This document shows positions 1-8,809 of a stretch of DNA of 64,000 nucleotides, in pieces. Made by a program: the position numbers and the translations under genes. How positions within the stretch are numbered: position 1 is the stretch's first letter; every line of letters begins with the position of its first letter. The stretch lies in contig JAIORV010000099.1 in NCBI GenBank assembly GCA_021107945.1, positions 34,413 through 98,412 on the forward strand, read 5' to 3'. Source of the DNA: Vulcanimicrobiota bacterium (GTDB lineage: Bacteria; Vulcanimicrobiota; JAJTBE01). The notes below the pieces were generated by a model. It was not told the origin of the DNA. It saw only the letters and a list, made by a program, of their open reading frames with translations, and did not search any database.

Positions 1-1
1 C

Positions 2-1192
2 ATAAAAGGGATCACGCTTTTTATATTCGGCGGCGTCGCCCAGATGACCGAGGAACCCAAGAGTCCGGAGCAGGAGTTCATGATTGCAATAGCGGGACCT
101 ATTATGTCTTTTGCGCTTGCAGTTCTCTTTTTCTCTCTTTACTTTCTACTGAGACGTAGCATCGGCTTTGCGCCATTAACAGCAATGTTCAGTTATCTCG
201 GAATTATTAACATTGTGCTTATTGTATTTAATATGGTTCCCGGAATGCCCCTCGACGGAGGGAGAATTCTCAGGGCGATCCTGTGGAAACTGCTTGACAA
301 CCTGGCCAAGGCAACCAAGATAACCTCAATACTGGGCAAGGGATTTGGATACCTGCTCGTTCTTTTTGGTGCTATCCAGGTATTTTCTGGCAATCTGGTT
401 GGGGGAGTTTGGCTCTCCATAATCGGTCTCTTTTTAACCCGGGCTGCCCGCATGTCGTATGAAAACGTTTTTATTGCCGACATCCTCGAAGGCGTATCCG
501 TCAGAGACGCAATGGCTCCAAATCCCGTCACGGTTCCTTCAGATATTACCCTGGAAAATCTCGCAAGTGACTATTTTCTCAGGCATCCTTTCGGGGGATA
601 CCCGGTAAAAAGATCCCGACATATTTTACACGACGGATTTCCCGTTCATGAATCATCCTTTTCAGTTTCGTATAATTCCAATACAAATGATGAGACGGAT
701 TATGTTGATGATTCACCGGCATTCCCGGAGATTCATACCGAAAGTATCGAAATTGACGATTCCCCCGCATTCCCGGAGATTCATACCGAAAGTATCGAAC
801 ATGAAACTACTCCTGAAGAGGAAGCTCAAGTCCTACATAAAAATGAAAGTACGGAGGCTGTTCAGCCTTTGCACTCCGATGAGTTTACCCTTGAGGAAGA
901 GAATGTGCCGGATGATATCCTGGGCTATGTGGGAATAAATGATCTCAATTCAATTGACAGATCCCTCTGGAGCAGAATGACAGTGGAAGAACTGCTTCAA
1001 AAACGACAGAAAAAATGCCTGTCAGTCAATCCCGAAACAAACCTGAAGGAAGCCCTGGGAATTATGGAACAGGAAAATGTATCCTGCCTGATGATTATGG
1101 ACCGGGGTAAATTCCTGGGAATTGTAAACCGTGAGGATGTGATAGGACTCATCTCTGTCAGGAGCAAAATTGTGGGGGGATTGAGGAAATAG
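2..1192 (+). CDS. Site-2 protease family (M50) membrane peptidase with CBS pair, 5' truncated by window edge
   Basis: The frame is open from base 2, before the first ATG at 44, and the residues before that ATG (GITLFIFGGVAQM) match the segment following the HExxH helix in M50B proteases. The gene therefore starts outside the window and the zinc-binding HExxH is not visible. What is seen, numbered from the ATG: an AGP-containing membrane helix (12-37), another helix (44-66) with the NxxPxxPLDGG metal-ligand motif (Asp71), a third hydrophobic stretch (about 95-130), then a CBS pair starting near 152 (VRDAMAPNPVTV). The first CBS motif is split between GGYPV and LGYVGINDL by about 100 acidic, low-complexity residues, including two identical 16-residue units. 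Family knowledge: these enzymes cut within membranes, and CBS domains usually bind adenine nucleotides. The substrate is unknown. Confidence 0.9.
   Translation: MKGITLFIFGGVAQMTEEPKSPEQEFMIAIAGPIMSFALAVLFFSLYFLLRRSIGFAPLTAMFSYLGIINIVLIVFNMVPGMPLDGGRILRAILWKLLDNLAKATKITSILGKGFGYLLVLFGAIQVFSGNLVGGVWLSIIGLFLTRAARMSYENVFIADILEGVSVRDAMAPNPVTVPSDITLENLASDYFLRHPFGGYPVKRSRHILHDGFPVHESSFSVSYNSNTNDETDYVDDSPAFPEIHTESIEIDDSPAFPEIHTESIEHETTPEEEAQVLHKNESTEAVQPLHSDEFTLEEENVPDDILGYVGINDLNSIDRSLWSRMTVEELLQKRQKKCLSVNPETNLKEALGIMEQENVSCLMIMDRGKFLGIVNREDVIGLISVRSKIVGGLRK
707..802 (+). repeat. In-frame 48-bp tandem duplication inside the CBS insert
   Basis: Two adjacent 48-bp units (707-754 and 755-802) encode DDSPAFPEIHTESIE followed by I or H. 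They are almost identical in bases as well as in protein, so the duplication looks recent. Both lie in the acidic insert of the protease's first CBS motif. Confidence 0.9.
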
Positions 1193-1203
1193 TGATCTTT
1201 ATA

Positions 1204-1307
1204 CAGGACTTATACAAACGTCATTCCGAACTTGTTTCGGAATCTAATAATAACACAGTTTACCGGATAGATCCTGAAACAAGTTCAGAATGACTTATTG
1301 GACAGCC
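1204..1307. repeat. Dispersed inverted-repeat element (GTCATTC family)
   Basis: It begins CAGGACTTA, then has a left arm GTCATTCCGAACTTG that pairs imperfectly with CAAGTTCAGAATGAC near the right end. Related elements occur at 29586-29921, 32211-32366 and 54502-54611. The sequence just after it (CCTCTCCTGCAGTG) belongs to the second family seen at 38781-38849 and 60653-60720. Confidence 0.7.
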
Positions 1308-1365
1308 TCTCCTGCAGTGATGGGTCTGAACAAATACGAACTTTATAAAGGAGGATACCTGAATC

Positions 1366-2400
1366 ATGAAATCAGCCACTTCTACAAGCTGTTTTCAGAA
1401 AATATATTCCAACTGTCTTGGGATTTTATTTCTCTTAATTTTCATAATTTGTATGCCATCCTGCTCAAGAACAACTAATCAACCTGCTGATTCCAATATT
1501 GACAGTGTGAAGGAAAGAGAAACTTCGGTTAAATCGGCGGAGCCGGTCGCTGCGCCCTTAAAACCCATAAAACCCGTGACTCAAGAAATAACAGGCTCAA
1601 TTGCTCCCGGGAAGGTCGATAGTCCTCCTCTTGCTGATAAATTCCCCCGCAATGTGGAGGATGCCCTTGCCGAGCAGGAATTCCCAATCCTTGCTCCCCT
1701 GGAGCCTGATGAATATCCCGATTTGACTCTTGATGAAATTGAGTATGTAAAATTCATGAAAGCACTTATAAATAAAAGCCGTGTAATCAATTTCAATCCC
1801 CGCAGGATAATGGATGTAATTGAATTGAAGAAAGGTGATGTGATTGCCGATATCGGATGTGGCCCCGGGTATCTCACATTCCAATTCGCCAACAAGGTAG
1901 GGAAATCGGGAAAAGTATATGCCGTTGATATTGAGCCTATGGCGTTGAAATATATTGTTCTCCAGGCGAAGAAGCTAAAAAAAGATAGGGGTATAGAATT
2001 TACTAATATCAAGCTGATAGATAATTCGAAGAGCGGCGGTAATGATATAATGATTCCGCCGAATAGCCTCGACATTGCATTTCTCTGCGGCGTTCATAAT
2101 CTTGCCGTTATTCCTCACAGATACAACAATATACTCACTGAGAAACAATTAAAAGACAAAAATCTACTTCATAAATTGATAAAAAAAGAAAACATGGAAT
2201 TTATGATGAATATTCACAAGGCACTGAAAACAGGGGGCAAGATAGTCATAATTGAAGCAAGGAAGCTTGAACCGGGTGACAGGACCGGCGTATTTTTCGA
2301 GGAGGATATAAAAAAGCTTTTAAAAGAATTCGGGTTTACATTTTACAAATCACCGGACGACTTCCGGAGTATTTTTGTGCTTGTGATGAAGAAAAAGTAA
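1366..2400 (+). CDS. Exported or lipoprotein-like class I SAM-dependent methyltransferase
   Basis: This is a 344-residue protein with a strong ribosome site (GGAGG about 10 bases before the ATG). The N-terminus is a hydrophobic signal of about 30 residues ending in MPSC, a plausible but non-ideal lipobox. A Pro-rich linker follows to about residue 110. The methyltransferase fold starts near 150 with motif I VIADIGCGPGYLTF and the acidic motif II end VYAVDIEP, which together bind S-adenosylmethionine. The rest follows the class I order, ending near RKLEPGDRTG and a final strand. A methyltransferase behind an export signal is unusual because SAM is cytoplasmic; the signal may instead be an anchor facing inwards. 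It converges on the pilT-like gene with only 6 bases between the stops. The substrate cannot be told. Confidence 0.75.
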   Translation: MKSATSTSCFQKIYSNCLGILFLLIFIICMPSCSRTTNQPADSNIDSVKERETSVKSAEPVAAPLKPIKPVTQEITGSIAPGKVDSPPLADKFPRNVEDALAEQEFPILAPLEPDEYPDLTLDEIEYVKFMKALINKSRVINFNPRRIMDVIELKKGDVIADIGCGPGYLTFQFANKVGKSGKVYAVDIEPMALKYIVLQAKKLKKDRGIEFTNIKLIDNSKSGGNDIMIPPNSLDIAFLCGVHNLAVIPHRYNNILTEKQLKDKNLLHKLIKKENMEFMMNIHKALKTGGKIVIIEARKLEPGDRTGVFFEEDIKKLLKEFGFTFYKSPDDFRSIFVLVMKKK

Positions 2401-2406
2401 AATTCA

Positions 2407-3723
2407 TTACACATTCTCCAGATCATACCCATACATTTTATATATATTGAAATCATTTGCTTTTTCTTTGGCCGCCTTGGGCGTTATCTTCTTTTGCTTC
2501 AGGAATTCAAGCAGACTCTGATCCATCGATTGCATCCCATGCTCCCTGCCTGTCTGGATGAATGATGGTATCATGCTTGTTTTTCCTTCTCTTATAAGGT
2601 TTCCCAGTCCTGACATTGATATTAATATCTCGTTTGCCGCGCACCTTCCCTTGCCGTCGTATGTTTTCAATAATTGTTGAGCTACAACAGCTTTCAGGGA
2701 TATACTCAGCATGGATCGAATCTGTTCCTGTTGCTTTGCCGGAAACACGTCGATCATCCTGTCAACGGTTTTGGGAGCGCTGTTTGTGTGTAGTGTTGCA
2801 AATACAAGCACACCGGTTTCCGCCGCCTTAATCGCCTGGTAAATGGTCTCAAGGTCTCTCATTTCTCCCACCAGTATAATATCGGGATCTTCCCTGAGAG
2901 TGGCCCTGAGGGCGTCTGCGAACGAGGTGGCATGAATTCCAACTTCCCTGTGATCAATGATACATTTCTTATTCTGATGTGAAAATTCAAGGGGATCCTC
3001 AATTGTTATTATATGTGCCGCCCTGGTTTCGTTTAAATGATTTATCATTGCCGCAAGTGTTGTTGATTTTCCGGATCCCGTGGGTCCTGTTACAATTACC
3101 ATACCGCTCCTGAATAACGCTATTTTTTTTAATACAGCGGGCAATTTCAATTGATCGATCGTTGGAATTTTGCTGGGGATTATCCTGAAAACAGCGGCCA
3201 TTCCATAATATTGGTTAAAATAGTTTGCTCTAAAACGCGCCACGTCTTTTATTTCGTATGCAAAGTCCAGATTTCCGGATTTAAAATATTTCTCTTTCTG
3301 CTCAAAACCCATTACCGGGTGAAGAATTGATTCTATCTTTTCACTTGTAATCTTATCAACTTTCAATCTCTTGAGATCACCATGCACCCTCACGATAGGT
3401 GGTGAGTTTACGGCAAGGTGAAGGTCAGAACCTCCTGATTCCACGAGAAGCATGAGCAGGTCATCCAGCGAATAATTCTCCGGGACAATAATATCAAGTT
3501 CTTCCTCTTCATGTTCCTCAACCTTAGGCTCTAACAATGTATCGGGAACCGCCATAGAAGAAATTTCTGGAATTACCTGAACTTCATCCAGAGGACCCAC
3601 ATGTTTTTTCTCACTTTTAAGTGGTGCAACTTCCGGTTCAAAGGCATTCGCTCTCAGTGAAAGAGAAGTGGCCTCTTCCGGTTGTCCGGTTATTTTTTTT
3701 GCCCATGATGAAAAGAAAGACAC
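2407..3723 (-). CDS. PilT/PilU-type pilus retraction ATPase with N-terminal extension
   Basis: The 438-residue protein has a GTG start preceded by GGAGG. Residues 1-85 or so are an acidic extension with no recognised domain; from about 85 on it is a GspE-type ATPase. Motifs seen: Walker A GPTGSGKSTT, the Asp box EDPLEF, Walker B REDPDIILVGEMRDLET, and the His box TLHTNSAPKTVDR. Family knowledge: PilT-class hexamers at the inner membrane depolymerise type IV pili and drive twitching. It lies 16 bases downstream of a second PilT-type gene in the same direction, so the two are probably co-transcribed like the pilT-pilU pair. This copy may be the PilU-like accessory motor, but I cannot assign PilT versus PilU firmly. 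Confidence 0.9.
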   Translation of the reverse strand: MSFFSSWAKKITGQPEEATSLSLRANAFEPEVAPLKSEKKHVGPLDEVQVIPEISSMAVPDTLLEPKVEEHEEEELDIIVPENYSLDDLLMLLVESGGSDLHLAVNSPPIVRVHGDLKRLKVDKITSEKIESILHPVMGFEQKEKYFKSGNLDFAYEIKDVARFRANYFNQYYGMAAVFRIIPSKIPTIDQLKLPAVLKKIALFRSGMVIVTGPTGSGKSTTLAAMINHLNETRAAHIITIEDPLEFSHQNKKCIIDHREVGIHATSFADALRATLREDPDIILVGEMRDLETIYQAIKAAETGVLVFATLHTNSAPKTVDRMIDVFPAKQQEQIRSMLSISLKAVVAQQLLKTYDGKGRCAANEILISMSGLGNLIREGKTSMIPSFIQTGREHGMQSMDQSLLEFLKQKKITPKAAKEKANDFNIYKMYGYDLENV

Positions 3724-3739
3724 TCTTTTATACCTCCGG

Positions 3740-4828
3740 TTATCCTGTTGTTATCTCACTTTGAGTTTTTTTCTTGAATAAAGAAGGATCCTGTGCATGA
3801 ACAGCGGCTTCCTCTGCGGAAATCAATCCATTTCTAAATAATTTCATAATAGAGGTGTCCATGAGAGTCATTCCCTCTTTCTTGCCCGTTTGTATTACGG
3901 ACATAAGCTGGAATGTTTTCCCGTCCCTTATAATATTTGCAACGGAGATTGTGCCTATCAGGATTTCAACTGCAGGCAACCTTCCCTTGCCCTCTTTTTT
4001 CTTTATAAGCTTCTGGGAAATAATACCCTTCAGGGATTCACTCAACATTGTTCGAATCTGCGCCTGTTGATCGACAGGGAATGAGTCAATGATCCTGTCG
4101 ATTGTTCTCGGTGCGTTGTTCGTATGCATTGTTCCCATTACCAGGTGTCCGGTCTCGGCAGCGGTTATTGCAAGTTGGATTGTCTCCAGATCGCGAAGCT
4201 CTCCGATAAATATCACATCAGGGTCCTCACGCAACGCCCCTTTTAAAGCCATCTGAAATGATTCCACGTGTAAACCGACCTGTCGCTGGTTTATCAACGC
4301 TTTCTTGCTCTGAAAAATATATTCTATAGGATCTTCAACCGTTATTATATGAACAGACTTGGTTACATTAATAAGCTCCACCAGGGCGGCCAGTGTTGAT
4401 GTTTTTCCACATCCCGAGGGACCTGTGGCAAGAATTAATCCCTGATGAAAATGCGTCAATTTTTTCAGTGATGCCGGGAGACCGAGAGATTCCAGGGTAG
4501 GCATCCCGTTGGGAATTGCCCGCAAGATGATGTTTAATCCCTGTTTCTGGTAGTATGTATTCCCTCGAAATCGGCGATTCTCACCTCCTGGAACCACCAT
4601 TTCATATGCGAAGTCCATATTTTTTTCTGCAGGAAGCTTCTCCTTGATCTCTACGGAGAAAATCTCAAAACCCATTTTTTCTATTTCTTCCCCCGTTAGC
4701 TCGGGCATGTCCTCCATTTGCACAAGGTCCCCATATATCCTCATTGTAGGCTTGTGACTCGCAATAAGGTGCAAATCGGAGCCGTGCTGTTCTAATAATT
4801 CCTGAAGGTATTTGTCAATCAGGGGCAT
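3740..4828 (-). CDS. pilT: PilT-type pilus retraction ATPase
   Basis: At 362 residues this is close to the usual PilT length, and no extension precedes the DLHL-containing N-terminal domain. Motifs: Walker A GPSGCGKTST, EDPIEYIF, Walker B REDPDVIFIGELRDLET and the His box TMHTNNAPRTIDR. The ATG is preceded by GAGGCG seven bases upstream. It is the first gene of the tandem pair. Its expected role is ATP-driven disassembly of type IV pili at the inner membrane. The minor-pilin operon at 55056-57989 could belong to the same machine, although pilB and pilC are not in this window. Confidence 0.9.
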   Translation of the reverse strand: MPLIDKYLQELLEQHGSDLHLIASHKPTMRIYGDLVQMEDMPELTGEEIEKMGFEIFSVEIKEKLPAEKNMDFAYEMVVPGGENRRFRGNTYYQKQGLNIILRAIPNGMPTLESLGLPASLKKLTHFHQGLILATGPSGCGKTSTLAALVELINVTKSVHIITVEDPIEYIFQSKKALINQRQVGLHVESFQMALKGALREDPDVIFIGELRDLETIQLAITAAETGHLVMGTMHTNNAPRTIDRIIDSFPVDQQAQIRTMLSESLKGIISQKLIKKKEGKGRLPAVEILIGTISVANIIRDGKTFQLMSVIQTGKKEGMTLMDTSIMKLFRNGLISAEEAAVHAQDPSLFKKKTQSEITTG

Positions 4829-5109
4829 AATATCGCCTCTTTTTAGAGATTGGAGATAGGAAATGGATTCATTTCAAACGCTCTGCAATCCATAATCCTT
4901 CATACTCCCTTTTTCAGTTACTAAAAAGAACTGTAAAAGTTAATCTTAGATTTAATTAAATAAATTCCTTCTATTGATAATGCAGTAACTATTCAACATC
5001 TATAGCATTTTACCGCATAGCACGCAGAGGATTGGAAAGATTGTTTGAAAGTTCCTCACTTTTTCCAATCTCCGCGGTCTCTGCGACCTCTGCGGTGAAT
5101 AGTAAAAAA
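4829..5109. repeat. Intergenic gap with GCAGAG-type dispersed repeats
   Basis: No gene is visible. Bases 5010-5105 hold the 'cgcagaggattgg' and 'tctgcggtgaa' words of a dispersed family that recurs in most long gaps of the window, for example near 12045, 29940, 35770, 44210, 52960, 61300 and 63950. Confidence 0.6.
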
Positions 5110-6153
5110 TTAATACATATGTTCCAATTCGGAGATAGTATTTACTATTTCATTGATTAACTGGACAGGAGATTTCTGGACAAGCTTCTTATTCTTTACC
5201 CTCCAGGGAGCCCATTGCCTGGAATTCAACTCGTAGTTATCAGGATGATATATTACAATCACAGGTACTTTTTGCGAAGCGGCGACATGCACGGCGCCGG
5301 TGTCGGTTGTGATGAGAAATGTACACTTCTTCAACATCGCCGCCCACTGCTTGATCGAAAGATCCCATACCGCATGAACAGTGGTTTTGTTTTTATAGTA
5401 ATCGTGAATTTCCCTTCCTATGTCTATCTCGTATGAGCCATAAGTGAAAAGCACATACGAGCCTTTCCATTTCCTTTGTATCTCATTGACAAGCCTGTGG
5501 AAATGCTTTACCTCCCAGCCAAGAGCGAGCCATTTGTTTGAGAGATGAATGCCGAATATCTTCTTATTTGTCCAGAACCATTTCTCCATCATCTTATCCA
5601 CATGCTTAAAATCCTTATCAGTCGGCTTCAAATAGAGATCCCTGGATTTTATCTTCAACCCCAGCTTTTCCGCTATCATCAATCCCTGCTCCACCTCGTG
5701 GGGAATTTTCTCCCCGGCGGCAAGTCGCGACCGTATATCGAGCATTATGGGATCCGTAAGAGCCATTTTCACAAGTTTTGCCACAATAGGCCTTTCCTCA
5801 TATACATAGCCTATTCTGTGCTGGGCTTTAGTGAAAAATGCGGTAAAATAGGAGAATGAAGTCGGTGAATGGGCTATTACAAGGTCATATTCTTCTTTTT
5901 TCAGATGGTTGAGAAAACTAAGACGCTCCCCGATACTCCATTTATTGCTGAATACCTTTATCTCGGAGACGTAAGGACATTCTTCCAGAACTTCCCTTGT
6001 ATATGGAGTGACAAGCGCGTGAACTTCCTTGTCTTTCCAGTTGTCATATAACGCTCTTAAAAGCGGGGTTGACAGAATAACATCACCCAGTCTGTCAAGT
6101 CTTATGTGCAGAATTTTTCTTACCGTCTGGTAAATAATCTCTTCTTTTTTCAC
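5110..6153 (-). CDS. Glycosyltransferase family 9 (heptosyltransferase-like)
   Basis: The 347-residue protein begins with a GTG that overlaps the stop of the upstream glycosyltransferase by four bases (GTGA), so the pair is translationally coupled. The N-terminal Rossmann domain has ILHIRLDRLGDVILSTPLL, the hallmark of GT9. The C-terminal domain has FLITTDTGAVHVAAS, which in heptosyltransferases binds the nucleotide-sugar. The length matches the family. Its role is probably transfer of a heptose or other sugar onto a lipopolysaccharide core or related glycan at the inner face of the membrane. No other LPS genes surround it, so the acceptor is unknown. Confidence 0.88.
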   Translation of the reverse strand: MKKEEIIYQTVRKILHIRLDRLGDVILSTPLLRALYDNWKDKEVHALVTPYTREVLEECPYVSEIKVFSNKWSIGERLSFLNHLKKEEYDLVIAHSPTSFSYFTAFFTKAQHRIGYVYEERPIVAKLVKMALTDPIMLDIRSRLAAGEKIPHEVEQGLMIAEKLGLKIKSRDLYLKPTDKDFKHVDKMMEKWFWTNKKIFGIHLSNKWLALGWEVKHFHRLVNEIQRKWKGSYVLFTYGSYEIDIGREIHDYYKNKTTVHAVWDLSIKQWAAMLKKCTFLITTDTGAVHVAASQKVPVIVIYHPDNYELNSRQWAPWRVKNKKLVQKSPVQLINEIVNTISELEHMY

Positions 6154-7034
6154 AACTCATTCAATCCTTGCTTTATCCCGCTTATCCAGTAATGCTGGAG
6201 TACAACTTCTCTGCAGAAATTGCATGTGCCGCTTTTCTTCTTCATCCACCTTATGAAAGGGCCGTTATTGGATGTAAGGCCCTGCCAAGCGAAATTAAAA
6301 GGGTTCCATCCCAGTTTTAACTTTATTGCGGGATCTTTATGTTTTTTATAGAATCTCACGGTGGAAATCCCTGCGAGTAACCGTCTTTCACATTCCTGCT
6401 CAAACTCCACCGGGTGCCAGTGATAATTCACAGCATCCTTATTGTAATATATTTCAACACCTGCTTTTTCAAGCCGGTATCCCAATTCGAGGTCCTCGTG
6501 CCCGTAACCGGTGAAATCCTCGTCGAAAATTCCGACATCAACAAGGGTCTTTCTAAGGGCGGATGCATTTCCTGTAAGGAAATAAAGCCAGGAAAGCCTC
6601 TTTCTGTGAGGAGGATGAAGAGTGGGATAAGAATCAGGATTTACTCTTGCCTTTTCATATTCTTCAAGTGTATCGACTCTCACCTCGCGTCCAACAACTG
6701 CGCAGTTTTCATATTTATCATGGAATTTCAAATGCTCGGACAACAGGTCACCGGTCGCTAATATATCAGCATCGGTAAACAGGATATATTCTCCTTTAGC
6801 TGATAAAGCTCCACGGTTTCGCGCTCCAGAGCGTCCCCTGTTCTCGCCGGTTATCATGCGAAGATTGGGAATGGAAAGCCTATCCACAATTTCTTTCGTG
6901 TTGTCGGTTGATCCCGAATCGGATAAAATTATCTCGAATTCTTCTTTCGGGAAATCCTGATTGGCAATAGTGGGCAGCACAAACTCCAGCTTTTCCGCTC
7001 GGTTGTATGTCGGTATAACTATACTGAATTTCAC
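6150..7034 (-). CDS. Family 2 glycosyltransferase
   Basis: This is a 294-residue GT-A fold protein with a GTG start. The N-terminus FSIVIPTYNRAEKL is the classic GT2 start. The DxD-type motif FTDADIL lies near residue 92 and GYGHEDLELGYRL near 178 carries the (E/D)D catalytic-base motif (ED) seen in polysaccharide GT2 enzymes. No membrane segment is present, so it is probably a soluble or peripheral enzyme. It is followed with a 4-base overlap by the GT9 gene, and together they form a two-gene glycan-building operon. The sugar donor and acceptor cannot be read from the sequence. Confidence 0.88.
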   Translation of the reverse strand: MKFSIVIPTYNRAEKLEFVLPTIANQDFPKEEFEIILSDSGSTDNTKEIVDRLSIPNLRMITGENRGRSGARNRGALSAKGEYILFTDADILATGDLLSEHLKFHDKYENCAVVGREVRVDTLEEYEKARVNPDSYPTLHPPHRKRLSWLYFLTGNASALRKTLVDVGIFDEDFTGYGHEDLELGYRLEKAGVEIYYNKDAVNYHWHPVEFEQECERRLLAGISTVRFYKKHKDPAIKLKLGWNPFNFAWQGLTSNNGPFIRWMKKKSGTCNFCREVVLQHYWISGIKQGLNEL

Positions 7035-7278
7035 AATTAAAGAAATTAAACATCAGCTCCGATTTTCCTCCAGATTTAAACCAGGATTTACGCATTTCCA
7101 AGAAAGAAATACATGGGACTGTCATTCCTTCACAGAACTTGCCCTCGAGCAGAACGAAGGATCTCTATCCACGACAAATGATCTCCTGCAGGCAATTATA
7201 TCGAATGACATGAAGGAAAAAACCTTCCAAACAATAATAATCAGGGAAAGGATTTATATTGAGAAAGGATCATGAAGA
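7035..7278. other. Divergent spacer between GT2 gene and gltX
   Basis: No gene is seen. Bases 7120-7215 look like a worn copy of the GTCATTC inverted-repeat family (ACTGTCATTCCTTC on the left, AATGACATGAAGG on the right). A small hairpin, GAAGG/CCTTC around an A-rich loop, lies at about 7211-7228. I found no T-box signature before gltX. Confidence 0.4.
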
Positions 7279-8739
7279 TTGGAACATGAGGTAAGGGTTC
7301 GCTTCGCCCCAAGCCCTACTGGGCTTTTGCACGTGGGATCATTTCGGACGGCGCTTTTTAACTGGCTTTTTGCAAGAAAGAATAACGGAAAATTCATACT
7401 TCGCATTGAAGATACAGACCAGAAAAGATCCACAAAAGAATTTCTTGAAAGTCAACTTGAAGATATGAAATGGATGGGACTGGACTGGGATGAAGGGCCT
7501 GAAACGGTGGGATGCCACAGCCCGTATTTTCAGATGCAAAGACTTGAAACATACAAAAAATATGCCGACAAGCTAATGTCCATGGATAAAGTTTATCTTT
7601 GTTACTGCACCCCAGATGAATTAAAACAAGCGCGAGAAGAAACTAAATCCGCCGGGTATTCCGGTAAATGCAGAAACCTGACCCCACAACAGGTTGAGAA
7701 GCTCAAGGATGAGGGAAGAAAGCCCTGTATCCGCTTCATTTCCCCACCCCGGGGAGAGACGGTTTTTTGTGATCAAATAAAGGGCGAGGTTTCTTTTGAG
7801 AATAATCTGCTGGATGATTTCGTCATCATGAAATCGAACGGCGTACCCACATATAATTTCGCAGCGGTTGTCGATGATCATCTCATGGAAATTACGCATG
7901 TAATAAGAGGGGATGAGCATCTTTCCAACACACCGAGGCAGGTTCTTCTCTATCAGGCAATGGAATTTGAACCGCCCCGATTCGTCCATATTCCCATCAT
8001 CCTTAACGAGGATCGCACAAAGCTGAGCAAGAGAAAGGGCGCGGTGCACCTGCTCGAGTTCGAACAGAAAGGCTTTCTAAAGGAAGCTATGCTTAATTTC
8101 ATGTCCCTGCTGGGATGGGCTCCCAAGGATGACCGGGAAATCTTATCAAAAAATGAGTTAATAGAATCCTTTTCACTTGACGGGATAACAAAACACCCCG
8201 CTGTTTTTGATTATAAGAAATTGGAATGGATAAACGGACAATATATCACATCTCTTCCCACAAAAACAATAGTGGAAAGATTAAAGCCATTCATCGAAGA
8301 GGCCGGTGCGGATCCCGGGGAAAAAGATTTCACCTGGTATGTTGAAGCGATTTCCGTCTATGGTAACAGAGTAAAGACACTGGTTGAGCTTGCAGACAGC
8401 CTGCTATGCTTTTTCAGGGATATAGATGAGTATGATCCGAAGGGAGTTAAAAAGCATTTCAAGCACGATTATATCATTAGTGCGCTTTATGAGCTTGAAA
8501 AGCGAACAAGTGAGGACGAGGAATTTTCTGTCGAGAGCCTCGAAAAAATCATCAGGGATTACTCGGAAGAATTGGGAGTCTCTGCAGGAAAGCTGATTCA
8601 ACCCGTCAGGTTGGCGATAACCGGCACCACCGCCAGTCCCCCGATTTTTGATGTAATGAAATTGGCGGGAAAAGAATTGCTTGTGGACAGACTTCATAAA
8701 GCGGCGAAATTTGTCGAATCCTGGAAGGCAGATTCTTAA
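7279..8739 (+). CDS. gltX: Glutamyl-tRNA synthetase
   Basis: This class I aminoacyl-tRNA synthetase (486 residues, normal length) charges tRNA-Glu with glutamate in the cytoplasm. The start is TTG: an in-frame stop lies at 7273-7275, AAAGGA sits about nine bases upstream, and the family's N-terminal strand RVRFAPSPTG begins five residues later. The HIGH motif appears as HVGS and KMSKS as KLSKR (TKLSKRKGAVHL). A zinc knuckle is visible as CYC followed by YSGKC. The C-terminal anticodon-binding helical domain is complete. recJ and apt follow on the same strand. From sequence alone I cannot exclude that it is non-discriminating and also charges tRNA-Gln. Confidence 0.96.
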   Translation: MEHEVRVRFAPSPTGLLHVGSFRTALFNWLFARKNNGKFILRIEDTDQKRSTKEFLESQLEDMKWMGLDWDEGPETVGCHSPYFQMQRLETYKKYADKLMSMDKVYLCYCTPDELKQAREETKSAGYSGKCRNLTPQQVEKLKDEGRKPCIRFISPPRGETVFCDQIKGEVSFENNLLDDFVIMKSNGVPTYNFAAVVDDHLMEITHVIRGDEHLSNTPRQVLLYQAMEFEPPRFVHIPIILNEDRTKLSKRKGAVHLLEFEQKGFLKEAMLNFMSLLGWAPKDDREILSKNELIESFSLDGITKHPAVFDYKKLEWINGQYITSLPTKTIVERLKPFIEEAGADPGEKDFTWYVEAISVYGNRVKTLVELADSLLCFFRDIDEYDPKGVKKHFKHDYIISALYELEKRTSEDEEFSVESLEKIIRDYSEELGVSAGKLIQPVRLAITGTTASPPIFDVMKLAGKELLVDRLHKAAKFVESWKADS

Positions 8740-8809
8740 ACATATTAATGCAGAAACAATCATAACCTGGAAGTTTTCCAATAAAAACACTGGAAGGTTT
8801 GAATTAATA

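Noticed and set aside
6960..7275. A 104-residue plus-strand frame ending just before gltX
   Set aside because: It overlaps the start of the GT2 gene on the opposite strand and a degenerate repeat, and it carries no recognisable motif.
7279..7281. An ATG start for gltX
   Set aside because: The nearest ATGs are out of frame, and an in-frame stop lies just upstream. TTG 7279 fits the conserved N-terminus and an AAAGGA site.
8681..8809. Longer recJ start inside gltX
   Set aside because: The extra 43 codons have no family similarity and overlap gltX; ATG 8810 has GGAAGG upstream.
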